Assembly: GCF_003856835.1 (NCBI RefSeq)
Contig: NZ_CP034145.1
Location: forward strand, 620,001-684,000
DNA from: Haloplanus aerogenes
GTDB taxonomy: Archaea > Halobacteriota > Halobacteria > Halobacteriales > Haloferacaceae
DNA length: 64,000 bases
Reading direction: 5' to 3'
The notes beneath the pieces are model-generated. The model did no database searches and was not told where the DNA came from. It saw only the letters and a program-made list of their open reading frames with translations. Position numbers and translations under genes: made by a program. Positions 32,477 to 43,269 of this stretch are shown piece after piece (within the stretch, counting starts at the first letter, position 1; the number at the start of each line of letters is the position of its first letter).

Positions 32477-33703
32477 TCAGTCGGCCAGCGTCGCCCGCCG
32501 GTCCGCGAGGACGATGGCGACGACGCCGACGGCGACAGCCCCGCCGACGACGGCGAGGAGCGTCCCCCGGACCGCAGCCTCGAAGCCGTAGCGCGGCGTC
32601 GCGACGGCGACGGCGGCGCCCATGACGATAGGGGTGAGCGTACTGCCGAGCCGGCCAGCGGACTCGCCGACGCTGACGAGCGAGCCCCGGAGTCCATCCG
32701 GCGCGAGCGTCGAGATGGTGCTCCGGTAGAGCGTCAACACGATACCGAAGCCGGCACCGATGACGACGGCGCCGACGCCCGCCACCGCGAGCGACGGTGC
32801 GAGGGCGATGCCGCCGAGGCCGAGTCCCGAGGCGGCCGTCCCGACGAGGAGGGGAACCCGACGCGTCTCGAAGGCGGCCGTCAGGCGGCCCACCTGCGTG
32901 CCGCCGACCGAACTCGCCACGCTGGCGACGCCGACGAGGGCGCCGGCCGCCCCGGGCGTTCCGTCCAGAAATCGAACGACGACGATGGAGTTGTAGGTCA
33001 GGAAGCCGAACCAGAGGACGGAGGGGACGGGTCGCCCGAGCAACACGAGCGCGATGCGCGGTCTGCGGAGGACGGCGGCCAGTCGGTGCCAGTCGAGGCC
33101 ACCGTCCGCGTCGGCCGTCTCGGGTTCCTCGAACCACAGGTGGACGACGAGCGCCGCCGGGATGCCGAGCGCGAAGAGGGCGAAGGGGAACTGCCAGGCG
33201 AGCGCGACGAGGAGGCCTGCGAGGGCGGGAAAGAGGGCGAGCGAGAGACCGACGGTCGTGAAGCGAAGGCCCTGTGCGGTCGCCTCCCGGTCACCCGTAA
33301 AGAGGTCGCCCGTGGCGGCGATGAGCACCGGTGCGATGCCAGTGAACCCGACGCCTTGCAGGAGCCGGAGCGCGACGACGGCCCGGAAGTCGGTGGTGAA
33401 GGCGAGCGCAGCGCCCGCGGCGCCGAAGATGGCCAACCCCACCGTGAGGACGGGTTTGCGCCCGTAGCGATCCGACACCAGCCCGACCAGCGGGATGGCG
33501 ACGATGGCGGGCGCAGTGAAGGCGGCCATCACGAGGCCGATACGCGCCTCGCTCACGCCGTAGACGCCGACGAGCGAGTCGAGGAGCGGCGAGACGAGCG
33601 ACGACCCCATCGGAGAGACGACGCTCCCGAGCAGGATCACCCGAAAGCGCGGGTCGGCCAACACGTCCGCGTCGTCGCCGGCGAGTCGCGATACGAGGCC
33701 CAC
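32477..33703 (-). CDS. MFS transporter
   Basis: This 408-residue protein has 12 predicted transmembrane helices in two halves and the major-facilitator loop motif LVSDRYGRKPVL between helices 2 and 3. The N-terminus (MGLVSRLAGDDADVLADPRFRV) is typical of a haloarchaeal drug/metabolite-efflux-like group. The substrate is not predictable. It lies between the AIR-synthase-like and alpha/beta-hydrolase genes, 25-61 nt from each, all on the minus strand. Confidence 0.88.
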   Translation of the reverse strand: MGLVSRLAGDDADVLADPRFRVILLGSVVSPMGSSLVSPLLDSLVGVYGVSEARIGLVMAAFTAPAIVAIPLVGLVSDRYGRKPVLTVGLAIFGAAGAALAFTTDFRAVVALRLLQGVGFTGIAPVLIAATGDLFTGDREATAQGLRFTTVGLSLALFPALAGLLVALAWQFPFALFALGIPAALVVHLWFEEPETADADGGLDWHRLAAVLRRPRIALVLLGRPVPSVLWFGFLTYNSIVVVRFLDGTPGAAGALVGVASVASSVGGTQVGRLTAAFETRRVPLLVGTAASGLGLGGIALAPSLAVAGVGAVVIGAGFGIVLTLYRSTISTLAPDGLRGSLVSVGESAGRLGSTLTPIVMGAAVAVATPRYGFEAAVRGTLLAVVGGAVAVGVVAIVLADRRATLAD

Positions 33704-33728
33704 GGTGATCGCAGCGGGCGGGCAGATT

Positions 33729-34625
33729 TCAGGGCATCGGTCCGCGTTCGAACGCCTCGCGCAGGTGGACGGCCACCCGGTCCGGGTGTTCGTGGTGGAC
33801 CCAGTGGGTGCCGTCGTCGATCAGTATCGCTCGGCCGTCCCGACAGTAGGCGACGCTCTCCCGCGCCATCTCCGTGCGCAGGAACTCGTCGCCCGTGCCC
33901 CAGAGAACGAGCGTCGGCGGATCGACCGGTGCCGTCCGATCCGGCAGGCGATACCGCGCCGCGGCCCGGTACCAGTTCACCATTCCCCCGATTGCGCCGG
34001 GCTTCTCCCACGCCGCCCGGTAGCGCTCGAAATCCTCGGCGTCGAACGTCCCCGGTCGGCTCGATTCGCGCATCGTCCGCTCGAACAGCCGCCAGTTGCC
34101 GGCGCGGGCGACGCGTTCGGGCAGGCGCGGCAGTTGAAAGAAGCCCATGTACCAGCTCCGTCGCCGCTGGTCCCACGACCGACGGAGCGTCCGCTGCATG
34201 ACGGTCGGGTGCGGAACGTTCACCGCCGTCAGCGTCGTCACGCGCTCGGGGTGGTCGAGCGCCAGCCACCACGCCACGGCGGCGCCCCAGTCGTGGCCGA
34301 CGACGTGCGCCGCGTCGTGGCCCGTCGCTTCGATCAGCCCCGCTACATCGGCCGCGAGCGTCGGCAGGCGGTACGCGCCGACGCCGGCGGGCTTCGTGCT
34401 CTCGTTGTACCCACGCTGGTCGGGAACGAGGACGCGGTAGCCAGCGTCGGCGAGATTCCGGGCGACGGGGAGCCAGCCGTACCAGAACTCGGGGAAGCCG
34501 TGAAGCAGGACGACCGGCGGGCCGTCGTCGGGGCCGAGGCGGACGACGTGGAGGCGAACGCCGTTAGTCTCGACCGTGGTCGATTCGCCCTCCGACGGAC
34601 GGGGGCGTGCGGGGTCGGTAGGCAC
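33729..34625 (-). CDS. Alpha/beta hydrolase, epoxide-hydrolase-like
   Basis: This 298-residue enzyme has the oxyanion HGFPEFWYGW motif, the nucleophile motif GHDWGAAVAW (nucleophile Asp, as in epoxide hydrolases and haloalkane dehalogenases) and the C-terminal catalytic His in DDGTHWVHHEHPD. The cap domain contains the tyrosines usual for epoxide hydrolases (for example WYMGF). A GTG start at 34625 is chosen because a catattttg TATA-like box (34650-34657) lies about 29 nt upstream; the frame is open to 34649. Confidence 0.85.
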   Translation of the reverse strand: MPTDPARPRPSEGESTTVETNGVRLHVVRLGPDDGPPVVLLHGFPEFWYGWLPVARNLADAGYRVLVPDQRGYNESTKPAGVGAYRLPTLAADVAGLIEATGHDAAHVVGHDWGAAVAWWLALDHPERVTTLTAVNVPHPTVMQRTLRRSWDQRRRSWYMGFFQLPRLPERVARAGNWRLFERTMRESSRPGTFDAEDFERYRAAWEKPGAIGGMVNWYRAAARYRLPDRTAPVDPPTLVLWGTGDEFLRTEMARESVAYCRDGRAILIDDGTHWVHHEHPDRVAVHLREAFERGPMP

Positions 34626-34663
34626 GTCCGGACGTACGGCCACGAACACAAAATATGCTGGCG

Positions 34664-35137
34664 TCAGCTCATGAGTTTCTTCCCGTGGCCCCGTTCGACG
34701 AGGAGCAGTCCGCCCAGTCCGAGGATGAGGGTGGTGTACGCCACCGCGGCCAACAGGGCGTCCTGTGTGGTCGCGTACTCGCCGGTCCGGAAGATGATCG
34801 TCTTTCGAACCATCGCGATGACGCCGGTGTAGATGACCAGCCGGACGATCCGTCTCGTTTCGCTCTCCTCGGTGTACGCGATGACCGTCTCGTACACCTC
34901 GACGATGATGAGCAGGAGGAGGCCGGTGTCGATGAAGCCGATGACGACGAGCGGGTCGGTGATCCGACCGCTCTGGACCGCCTGTACGATCTGGATGATG
35001 AGGTCGACGACGCCGATGGCGAACAGTAGCGCGAACACCGCGGCGGCGACGAGTTCGGCCGCGTGGATGAACCGGTTGGTTACGTTGGTGACGCGCCCCG
35101 GCGATGGTCTGTCGCGCCCCTCCGGTTCGTCGGTCAT
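34664..35137 (-). CDS. PsiE-like phosphate-starvation-inducible membrane protein
   Basis: This 157-residue protein has four transmembrane helices and the PsiE-family core (DLIIQIVQAV, VVIGFIDTGLLLLIIVEVYETVIAY and MVRKTIIF). The family is named for induction by low phosphate in E. coli, and its function is unknown. The N-terminal 20 residues are polar and cytoplasmic. It heads a run of minus-strand genes and is divergent from the MoxR operon. Confidence 0.85.
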   Translation of the reverse strand: MTDEPEGRDRPSPGRVTNVTNRFIHAAELVAAAVFALLFAIGVVDLIIQIVQAVQSGRITDPLVVIGFIDTGLLLLIIVEVYETVIAYTEESETRRIVRLVIYTGVIAMVRKTIIFRTGEYATTQDALLAAVAYTTLILGLGGLLLVERGHGKKLMS

Positions 35138-35322
35138 ACGATCACGCCTCCGCTTCGATTCCGAGACACGTAATAGCGTACGTGAGCGCGGGGTAAAAGT
35201 CGGCGGTCGGTCACGGCATCGACTGGCCGAAAGTATAGGTGCGTCGGGACGTTAGACACGGCAACTCGCCGTCGGTCGGTCGCCCGGACGACCGGGAATT
35301 GCCGTCGGCCCGACTCCTATCC

Positions 35323-36291
35323 ATGACGGACGCAGGGACCCCGAAACCGGAATCCGACGACGTAGCCGGCCACGACCCGCTGTCGGTGTCGGCGGCCGCG
35401 ACGCTCACCGACCGCATCATCGAGAACGTCGAGGAGGTGATCGTCGGCCAGCACGACGCCATCGAACACATCCTCGTGGCGATGCTCGCGCGCGGGCACC
35501 TCCTGTTAGAGGACGTGCCCGGCGTCGGCAAGACCGTCCTCGGTCGCGCCGTCGCCACCTCCGTCGATTGCTCGTTCAAGCGCGTCCAGTTCACGCCCGA
35601 CCTCCTCCCCTCGGACGTGACCGGCGTCAACGTGTTCAACCAGAAGACCCGGGAGTTCGAGTTCCGCCCCGGCCCCGTCTTCGCCAACGTCGTCCTCGGC
35701 GACGAGATCAACCGCGCGCCGCCGAAGACACAGGCTGCCCTGCTGGAGGCGATGGCCGAAGAACAGGTGACGGTCGACGGCGAAACGCGCACGCTCCCGA
35801 ACCCGTTCACCGTCATCGCGACACAGAACGACGTTGAGCCCGGCCGCACCTACGACCTACCGATGGCCGAAATCGACCGGTTCATGAAGAAACTCCGCTT
35901 GGGCTACCCGAGCGAGGACGAGGAGACGGCGCTCCTCCAGCGCGTCGCGGGCGACCACCCCATCGACTCGCTGGAACCCGTGGCGACGCTCGACGACCTG
36001 CGCGGCGCCCGCGCGACGGTCGCGAACGTCACGCTGAGCGAACCCGTCCGCCGCTACGTCTCGCGGCTGGCGACACACACCCGGAACAACGCCACGCTCG
36101 GCGTCAGTCCGCGTGGTGCTATCGCACTCGTTCGCGCCGCGCAGGCGCGGGCCATCCTCGACGGCCGCGACTACGTCATCCCGGACGACGTACAGACCGA
36201 GGCACCGAGCGTCTGGAGCCATCGCATCGACGCCGACCGACCGGGCGAGGCCGTCGTCGACGCCGCGCTCGAATCGGTTCCGGTCGAGTGA
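35323..36291 (+). CDS. MoxR family AAA+ ATPase
   Basis: This 322-residue AAA+ protein has Walker A DVPGVGKT (near residue 68), Walker B VVLGDEINRAPPKTQAALLEAM (near 125, written here in part) and the C-terminal lid with GVSPRGAIALVRAAQARA. MoxR ATPases act as chaperones that assemble or activate partner complexes, usually encoded with DUF58 proteins. Here DUF58 begins one base after the stop, and a transglutaminase-like membrane protein overlaps that gene, giving the classic MoxR-DUF58-TgpA operon. Confidence 0.93.
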   Translation: MTDAGTPKPESDDVAGHDPLSVSAAATLTDRIIENVEEVIVGQHDAIEHILVAMLARGHLLLEDVPGVGKTVLGRAVATSVDCSFKRVQFTPDLLPSDVTGVNVFNQKTREFEFRPGPVFANVVLGDEINRAPPKTQAALLEAMAEEQVTVDGETRTLPNPFTVIATQNDVEPGRTYDLPMAEIDRFMKKLRLGYPSEDEETALLQRVAGDHPIDSLEPVATLDDLRGARATVANVTLSEPVRRYVSRLATHTRNNATLGVSPRGAIALVRAAQARAILDGRDYVIPDDVQTEAPSVWSHRIDADRPGEAVVDAALESVPVE

Positions 36292-36292
36292 G

Positions 36293-37330
36293 ATGCGCCG
36301 CATTCGCCCGACTCGACGGGGGTTCGCCGTCGTCCTGATCGTCGCCGTCGCCGCGGGCATGAGCACGACGTTCGGTTCCCGGTCGCTCGACGCGATGATC
36401 CTGCCGGCCGTCGTCGCGCTCGGTGGTGCCGTCGTCCAGCTCCTCCTCCTCGACGCGCCGACGGTAACCCGCGGGACGCCACCGGCCGGCGATCCGGGCA
36501 CGACGGGGACCGTCTCGCTCGCCGTCGACGCCGACACGTCCGCCACGGCAACCGTCCGCGACCGCCTCCCGCCGGGGCTCGACGGCGACGCGCGCGGGAC
36601 GGTCCTCGTCGGCGGCGAGCCCCTAACCTACGACGTGACTTACCGCGAGCGCGGCGTCCACGACCTCGGCCCCGCGGTCGTTCACGCACGGGACGTGCTC
36701 GGGCTGGCCCGACGCGAGTTCGTCACGGCGGGGCGTGACTCGGTGGTGGTGTATCCGCGCGTCTTCGACCCCTCGCCCGCGGTGGCGGAGCGCCTGCGCG
36801 GCCTCTCGACCCCTGCGGACACCGCGGAACGTGGCGCCTTCGACCACCTCCGGGAGTACACCCGGAGCGACTCCCTCCGCGACGTACACTGGAAATCGAG
36901 CGCCAAGCGGGACGACCTCGTCGTGCAGGAGTTCGTCGACGACGGGGACGGACCGACGGTGACGGTGGCGGCGAGCGCCGAGGCCGGCCGCGCCGACCGG
37001 ATGGCCGAGGCGGCCGCCACCGTCGGCTACACCCTCCTCGCGGAGGGGGCGGGTGTGGTGCTCACGACGCCGAGCGGCCGAGTGACGCTGGCGCCGGGTG
37101 AGACCGGCCGCCTGCTCGCCCACCTCGCCCGCGTCGGCGACGGGGCGGTCCCCGACCGCGACGCCGACGTGATCGTCCGCGCGGCCGCCGACGGGACGAC
37201 GGTCCGTATCGACGGCGCGTCACTACCGTTCGATCCGGAGCGTCGGCGGTCGGTGGCGAGCGGGAGTGACGACGAGAGTGACGGTGGCGTGCCGGTCGAC
37301 ACCGACCGCGCCGTGGAGGTGTCGGCGTGA
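36293..37330 (+). CDS. DUF58 domain membrane protein
   Basis: This 345-residue protein has two N-terminal transmembrane helices (residues 12-50), a beta-rich segment, then the DUF58 core with the diagnostic LREYTRSDSLRDVHWKSSAKRDDLVVQEF near residue 185 (given here in part as the family hallmark). DUF58 proteins are usual partners of MoxR ATPases and may adopt a vWA-like fold. The C-terminus is acidic. The downstream gene starts at a GTG that overlaps this stop by 4 nt. Confidence 0.9.
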   Translation: MRRIRPTRRGFAVVLIVAVAAGMSTTFGSRSLDAMILPAVVALGGAVVQLLLLDAPTVTRGTPPAGDPGTTGTVSLAVDADTSATATVRDRLPPGLDGDARGTVLVGGEPLTYDVTYRERGVHDLGPAVVHARDVLGLARREFVTAGRDSVVVYPRVFDPSPAVAERLRGLSTPADTAERGAFDHLREYTRSDSLRDVHWKSSAKRDDLVVQEFVDDGDGPTVTVAASAEAGRADRMAEAAATVGYTLLAEGAGVVLTTPSGRVTLAPGETGRLLAHLARVGDGAVPDRDADVIVRAAADGTTVRIDGASLPFDPERRRSVASGSDDESDGGVPVDTDRAVEVSA

Positions 37331-39510
37331 GCGTCGACACCGCGGACCGGTCGGGGGTTCTCCCGATCCAGCCGGATTTCCGCCTCGTCGCGTTCGCCGC
37401 ACTCGTCGTCCTGACCGCCTCGTACGGGAGCATCCTCTATCACGTGACCGACGTGGTCGGCGGGGCGCGGCTCATGCTGGTGGTCCTGATCGGCTGTGCG
37501 ACCCTCGCCGTCGTCGTCGGGCGTATTCTCCGGGTGCGGACGGCGCTCTTTCTCACCTGCCTGTTCGTCGGCGGCGGCGTCGTGGTCTACTTCCTCTCGG
37601 TGCCGGCGAGTCAGCGCGCGCTCCTCTCGCCCGCTCGCGTCCTCACCGACACCGTGGCCCTGCTCACCGGGCTGTCGGTGCTCCGACTGACGCAGGCGAA
37701 CGTCTGGGCGCTGTCGGTCGCGCCCACCCCCGTCTTCCTCTCGTGGTATCTGGCCGTCCGCCGGCGGTACGTCGGGAGCGTCGTCGTCGGCGGGGCGGCG
37801 CTCTCCCTCCTCGTCCTCACCGGCGACGCGGGGACGCTCACGACGCTCGCGGGCGTCGTCGGCGCGGCGGGCGTCGTCGGGTTCGGTACGCTGGATCGCT
37901 ACGGCGGGACGGCGGCGCAGGTCGACACGCTCGTCATCCTCTTCGTGGTGATGGTCGTCGCGGCGTCGACGCTGTCGCTGGCGGCGCCGACGCGGGCGGG
38001 GCCCGTCCTCCCCGACCGTACCTCGCCAACCGGCGTGACCAGCTTCGTCGATTCGGGCGACAACGTTCAGGTCGTCGGGACGATTCGCCTCTCGCCGCAG
38101 GTGCAGTTCACCGTCGAGAGCTCCGGGGAGGCGTACTGGGCGACGGCGACGTACGACCGCTACACCGGGTCGGGGTGGGTCCGCACGGGCGATACCGACC
38201 CGTACGTCGGACGGTTGGGCCAGCCACCGGGCGGTGGGCGCGAACTCCAGCAGACCGTCACGGCCGAGACGGAACTGGGGGCGATGCCGGCAGCGTGGCG
38301 TCCGACGGCCGTCGAGGGCCTTCCGAACTCGCGCATTCGTGTCACGCCGCAGGGAACGCTCCGTCCGGCGACGACCATCGACGCCGGCGAGTCGTACACC
38401 GTGACGAGTCGGGTGCCCGACGCCCCGCCGGCCGAACTCCAGTCGGCGGGCACCGACTACCCGGACGACGTGGTCGAGACGTACACCCGTCTCCCCGCGT
38501 CGACGCCCGACCGCGTCGCTGAACGGGCGGCGAACGTGACGGCCGACGCCGAGACTCCCTACGAGAAAGCCGTCGCCATCGAGTCGTATCTGGAGTCGAG
38601 CAAGCGCTACTCGCTGACCGTCGAGCGCCCCGAGGGCGACGTGGCCGACGCCTTCCTCTTCGAGATGGACGCCGGCTACTGCACCTACTTCGCGACGACG
38701 ATGGTGACGATGCTTCGCGCCGAGGGTGTGCCCGCCCGGTTCGTCACGGGCTACACCCCCGGCGAACGCGTCGGCGAGGACGAGTGGGTGGTGCGCGGCC
38801 TCGACTCCCACGCGTGGGTGCAGGTGTACGTTCCGGACGAGGGCTGGGTCCGGTTCGACCCCACGCCGGCGAACCCCCGTGAATCCGCGGAACGGGCCCG
38901 GATCACTGACGCCCGCCAGAGCGGCGAGGCGGGCGTCGACACCGAGAACTCCGGACAGTCGACGCCGACGCCGACGCCCACCGGCGGCGGCGACGACGGG
39001 GGGTCGGACACCGACACGACGCCGACGCCCACCGGCAACGCCTCCGTGGGCACCGGCGATCCGGGCGCCATCGGCGACACCGACCCCACATCGACGACGA
39101 GCGACGACGGGTTCGAACTCCCGTCGACGGAGACGCTGGCGCTCTGGGGAGTCGTCCTCGTCGGCGTGGGCGCGGTCGTTCGTCGCACGGGTGCCGGCAG
39201 GCGGGCGATCCGGGCGGTGTGGCTCCGGCGACGCGGGCCACGCCGCGACCCCGATGCCGACGCGGTGCGGGCGTTCGAGCGCCTCGCCTACCTGCTCGAA
39301 CGACAGGAGCGCCCCCGGCGACCGAGCGAGACGCCGCGGGCGTACATCCGGCACGTGACGAGCGACGACCGAGCGAGGCGGGTGCTCCGGGCGTACGAAC
39401 GCGCCCGGTACGGCGGCGGGGTGGACCGGGCCGAGGCGGACGCCGCGGCCGACGCCGTGGGCGAACTCGTCCGGGAGCGGACGCTCCCGACGCGGCCGTT
39501 CGCCCGGTGA
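37327..39510 (+). CDS. TgpA-like transmembrane transglutaminase-domain protein
   Basis: This 727-residue protein has about six N-terminal transmembrane helices (residues 20-225), an external transglutaminase/protease-like domain (about 400-520) with catalytic Cys in MDAGYCTYFATTMV, His in DSHAWVQVYV and Asp in RFDPTPANPR, a Thr/Pro/Gly/Asp stalk with a repeated TPTPTGG motif, one more helix (near 602-617) and a C-terminal cytoplasmic DUF4129-like domain. It is the third gene of the MoxR-DUF58 operon; start GTG 37327 overlaps DUF58 by 4 nt. Substrate unknown. Confidence 0.9.
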   Translation: MSVDTADRSGVLPIQPDFRLVAFAALVVLTASYGSILYHVTDVVGGARLMLVVLIGCATLAVVVGRILRVRTALFLTCLFVGGGVVVYFLSVPASQRALLSPARVLTDTVALLTGLSVLRLTQANVWALSVAPTPVFLSWYLAVRRRYVGSVVVGGAALSLLVLTGDAGTLTTLAGVVGAAGVVGFGTLDRYGGTAAQVDTLVILFVVMVVAASTLSLAAPTRAGPVLPDRTSPTGVTSFVDSGDNVQVVGTIRLSPQVQFTVESSGEAYWATATYDRYTGSGWVRTGDTDPYVGRLGQPPGGGRELQQTVTAETELGAMPAAWRPTAVEGLPNSRIRVTPQGTLRPATTIDAGESYTVTSRVPDAPPAELQSAGTDYPDDVVETYTRLPASTPDRVAERAANVTADAETPYEKAVAIESYLESSKRYSLTVERPEGDVADAFLFEMDAGYCTYFATTMVTMLRAEGVPARFVTGYTPGERVGEDEWVVRGLDSHAWVQVYVPDEGWVRFDPTPANPRESAERARITDARQSGEAGVDTENSGQSTPTPTPTGGGDDGGSDTDTTPTPTGNASVGTGDPGAIGDTDPTSTTSDDGFELPSTETLALWGVVLVGVGAVVRRTGAGRRAIRAVWLRRRGPRRDPDADAVRAFERLAYLLERQERPRRPSETPRAYIRHVTSDDRARRVLRAYERARYGGGVDRAEADAAADAVGELVRERTLPTRPFAR

Positions 39511-39589
39511 TAGGGAGTATCGTAACTGACCATGGATTCTCGCCAGAGCGTCCCGGCGAGAATCCATGATGACTTCCGATACACCCTAT
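39510..39589. repeat. 80-nt nested palindromic element
   Basis: The inner arms CATGGATTCTCGCC (39531-39544) and GGCGAGAATCCATG (39555-39568) pair perfectly over 14 bp with a 10-nt loop. The outer arms ATAGGGAGTATCG (39510-39522) and CGATACACCCTAT (39577-39589) pair at 12 of 13 positions. It begins at the last base of the stop codon of the upstream gene. It may be a 3'-end structure, a small mobile element or a structured RNA. Confidence 0.75.
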
Positions 39590-39643
39590 GACGTGTCGCC
39601 GACCGCCTGCCGAACCGCTATCCGGTGGGGCGTCCCGACACTG

Positions 39644-39650
39644 TTTAATA
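39644..39650 (+). promoter_or_regulatory. TATA box of aIF1 gene
   Basis: The sequence tttaata is centred 30 nt before ATG 39677, at the usual distance for a haloarchaeal leaderless or short-leader transcript. Confidence 0.5.
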
Positions 39651-39664
39651 GCCCCATCCAGTAG

Positions 39665-39970
<306 letters not shown>

Positions 39971-39986
39971 TCGCAATCTAACCGCC

Positions 39987-40004
39987 CGCTCGTCGAGCGT
40001 TTTT
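39987..40004 (+). terminator. Hairpin plus T-run after aIF1
   Basis: CGCTCG (39987-39992) and CGAGCG (39994-39999) form a 6-bp stem with a very short loop, followed at once by five Ts (40000-40004), 17 nt after the aIF1 stop. This is the best intrinsic-type terminator in the window; T-runs on the coding strand end transcription in archaea. Confidence 0.6.
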
Positions 40005-40053
40005 CATCTGTCCTCGTCACCGCGAGCAGCGGCACCGCCAGCCTGCCAGCCGC

Positions 40054-40407
40054 TCAGAACGGGGATTCGGGTGTCTCGCCGCTCGTCTCCGCGTCCATCT
40101 CCAGGTTGCCGTCCCACGCCTCCAGCCCGCCGGCCATGCTCTCGATCCGCGCGTCGTTCGTCCCCTCGTAGGAGCCGATGAGCCGTGCGGCCTGCACGCT
40201 GGCTTTGCCGTGCGGGCAGACGGTGACGATGTGGTCGGCGCCGGCGAACTCCCCGATCCGATTCGGCAACTGGTCGAAGGGGACGTTCTCGCTCCCCGGG
40301 ATGTGGCCGCGGGCGAACTCGCCCGGCGACCGGATGTCGATGATGCGCGGCCGGTCCTCGCTGTCGAGCAACGCTGCCACCTCGTCGGTGCTAATCTCGC
40401 CGTCCAT
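40054..40407 (-). CDS. Rhodanese-like domain protein
   Basis: This 117-residue single rhodanese domain has the IIDIRSPGEFARGHIPGS entry motif and active-site Cys64 in the loop CPHGKAS, so it may transfer sulfane sulfur. The loop is seven residues long, as in sulfurtransferases rather than phosphatases. The C-terminal tail is polar. It converges with aIF1 and is followed by an unknown gene 38 nt upstream on the same strand. Confidence 0.88.
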   Translation of the reverse strand: MDGEISTDEVAALLDSEDRPRIIDIRSPGEFARGHIPGSENVPFDQLPNRIGEFAGADHIVTVCPHGKASVQAARLIGSYEGTNDARIESMAGGLEAWDGNLEMDAETSGETPESPF

Positions 40408-40445
40408 ACCCGTGCAAGGAGCGTCGACTCAATAAGCGCCCGGGT

Positions 40446-41624
40446 CTACCCCGTCCGCAGCACCGCCGTCGGCAACCGATCCCGCCGCTCGACCGGATCG
40501 TCGGGCAGGGCTCGCGTCTCGTCGAGGCCGGCGTCGGGCGCCGTCCACAGCAGCGTCGTCCCGGCCGAATCGTACTCGTCGACCGTCGGGGTCGTCACCC
40601 GTTCGACGGCCAGCGTCCGGTCGACGAGGAGGAGACGGTCGAGATGGGAGAACAGGTCGTCGGGTGCGCCCACGGCCAGCAGGTGACAGCCGGCGCCCAC
40701 TGGCTGATCCCCGACGGCGAGCGCCGCCGCGCCCGCCGCTTCGGCCCGGTCGACGAGTTCGGGGAGCGTCGCCTCGACGCTCGCGAGCGCCTCGCGGAGG
40801 TGATCGACGCCCGTCTCGGGGTCGACCTCTCCATCCGCCCACAGCGTCAGCATCGACCCCGTGCCCGTGTCCACGGCGCGTTCTTCGATGCTGAACGGGA
40901 GGGTGCGGTCACCGACGCGGACCACCTCGGCGTCCGCGACGGGCGTCGCCCCGGCGTTCGGTTCCGGGACGTGGACCGACAGCGGCAGGTTGCGGTCCCA
41001 GTCGGGGCGGACGGTCTGGACGCCGACGTACACGGCGTCGCGCTCGTCGCGGAGGCGGTCGAGGAGCGTCGCCAGCGGCACCGCCGCCGTCGTCTCGTCG
41101 AGGAGGCGGTCGAGCGTGTCGCTGATGCCCTCCGACTCCTCGCGCCGGCGGGCGAGGCGTTCGGCCACCCGGCCCTCGACCCACAGCATCGTCGGCTCGT
41201 CGAAGAGGTCGTCGGGGTACGGCGGCGGCTGGGTGTACTTCACCGTCGCCTCGGCGTCGTCGAGTTTCTCCCGAGCGCGGTCGTGGTAGTCCGCGACGAT
41301 GGTCCGGGAGAGTGGGTCGCCGTCGGCCGAGCGGCCGATGGCCCAGACGTAGAGGCCGATGGCGTCGAACGTGAGCCGATCCGCGCCCTCGTGGACGAGG
41401 TTGCGCAACACCCAGGTCTGGGCCTCGCGCTGGGAGAGGACCGTCTCGCCGGCTATCCGTTCGATGTAGGAGCCGTACAACTGTTCGAGCGTGTAGCAGT
41501 ACTCCTCGATCTCGTCGCGTGCGACGTTCTCGGGGAGCGGGTCGACGCGCGTGAAATCCAGCGCCGCTCCGACGACGTTCAGCTTCGTCGAGGGGTGCCA
41601 ACTGTCCTCGAACTCGGCGCGCAT
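40446..41624 (-). CDS. Haloarchaeal conserved protein of unknown function (DUF7095-like)
   Basis: This 392-residue soluble acidic protein starts MRAEFEDSWHPSTKLN. I do not recognise a domain with confidence; the best label is the haloarchaeal DUF7095 group. The N-terminal half is largely helical and contains SQREAQTWVLRNLVHEG; the C-terminal half looks like alternating strands and helices. It has no signal peptide or transmembrane helix. It lies between the rhodanese gene and the livK gene on the same strand. Confidence 0.6.
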   Translation of the reverse strand: MRAEFEDSWHPSTKLNVVGAALDFTRVDPLPENVARDEIEEYCYTLEQLYGSYIERIAGETVLSQREAQTWVLRNLVHEGADRLTFDAIGLYVWAIGRSADGDPLSRTIVADYHDRAREKLDDAEATVKYTQPPPYPDDLFDEPTMLWVEGRVAERLARRREESEGISDTLDRLLDETTAAVPLATLLDRLRDERDAVYVGVQTVRPDWDRNLPLSVHVPEPNAGATPVADAEVVRVGDRTLPFSIEERAVDTGTGSMLTLWADGEVDPETGVDHLREALASVEATLPELVDRAEAAGAAALAVGDQPVGAGCHLLAVGAPDDLFSHLDRLLLVDRTLAVERVTTPTVDEYDSAGTTLLWTAPDAGLDETRALPDDPVERRDRLPTAVLRTG

Positions 41625-41669
41625 GGCGGCGCTACGGGGGGCGCCGGGTTAAACGCCGTGCCCGGGTCG

Positions 41670-43007
<1,338 letters not shown>

Positions 43008-43269
43008 GACGTATGTTGTGTTATAACTTGCCACAAATTAATCTATTGTCTGATATAACCGTGGCGTAGGGTGGAACGGAAACACTGTGCTGGCTTCCCC
43101 GACGACTCGACCTTCGAGCGCCGAAATTCACACGACACGTCCATCATTATCAATGTGATAGATGGGGCACCCGTACCACCGTCGGGGCGGCGACGACGTG
43201 CCGCCGGAACCTACATCATCGTTCCAACGTAACCGAAATGATATTAGTCCTCGTGTGTCATTCCCAGAC
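43008..43269. promoter_or_regulatory. Divergent livK-livH promoter region
   Basis: This 262-nt gap holds no gene. On the minus strand, ttataacac about 20-25 nt before the livK ATG and ttatatc further out are TATA-like. On the plus strand, gatatta (43238-43244) lies about 29 nt before livH ATG 43270. A TATCA-ATG-TGATA inverted repeat (43148-43160) sits between them and might bind a shared regulator. Confidence 0.4.

Noticed and set aside
37027-39567. 846-codon minus-strand open frame opposite the transglutaminase gene
   Set aside because: Arg/His/Gly-rich composition with no motif; antisense to a complete transglutaminase-domain protein.
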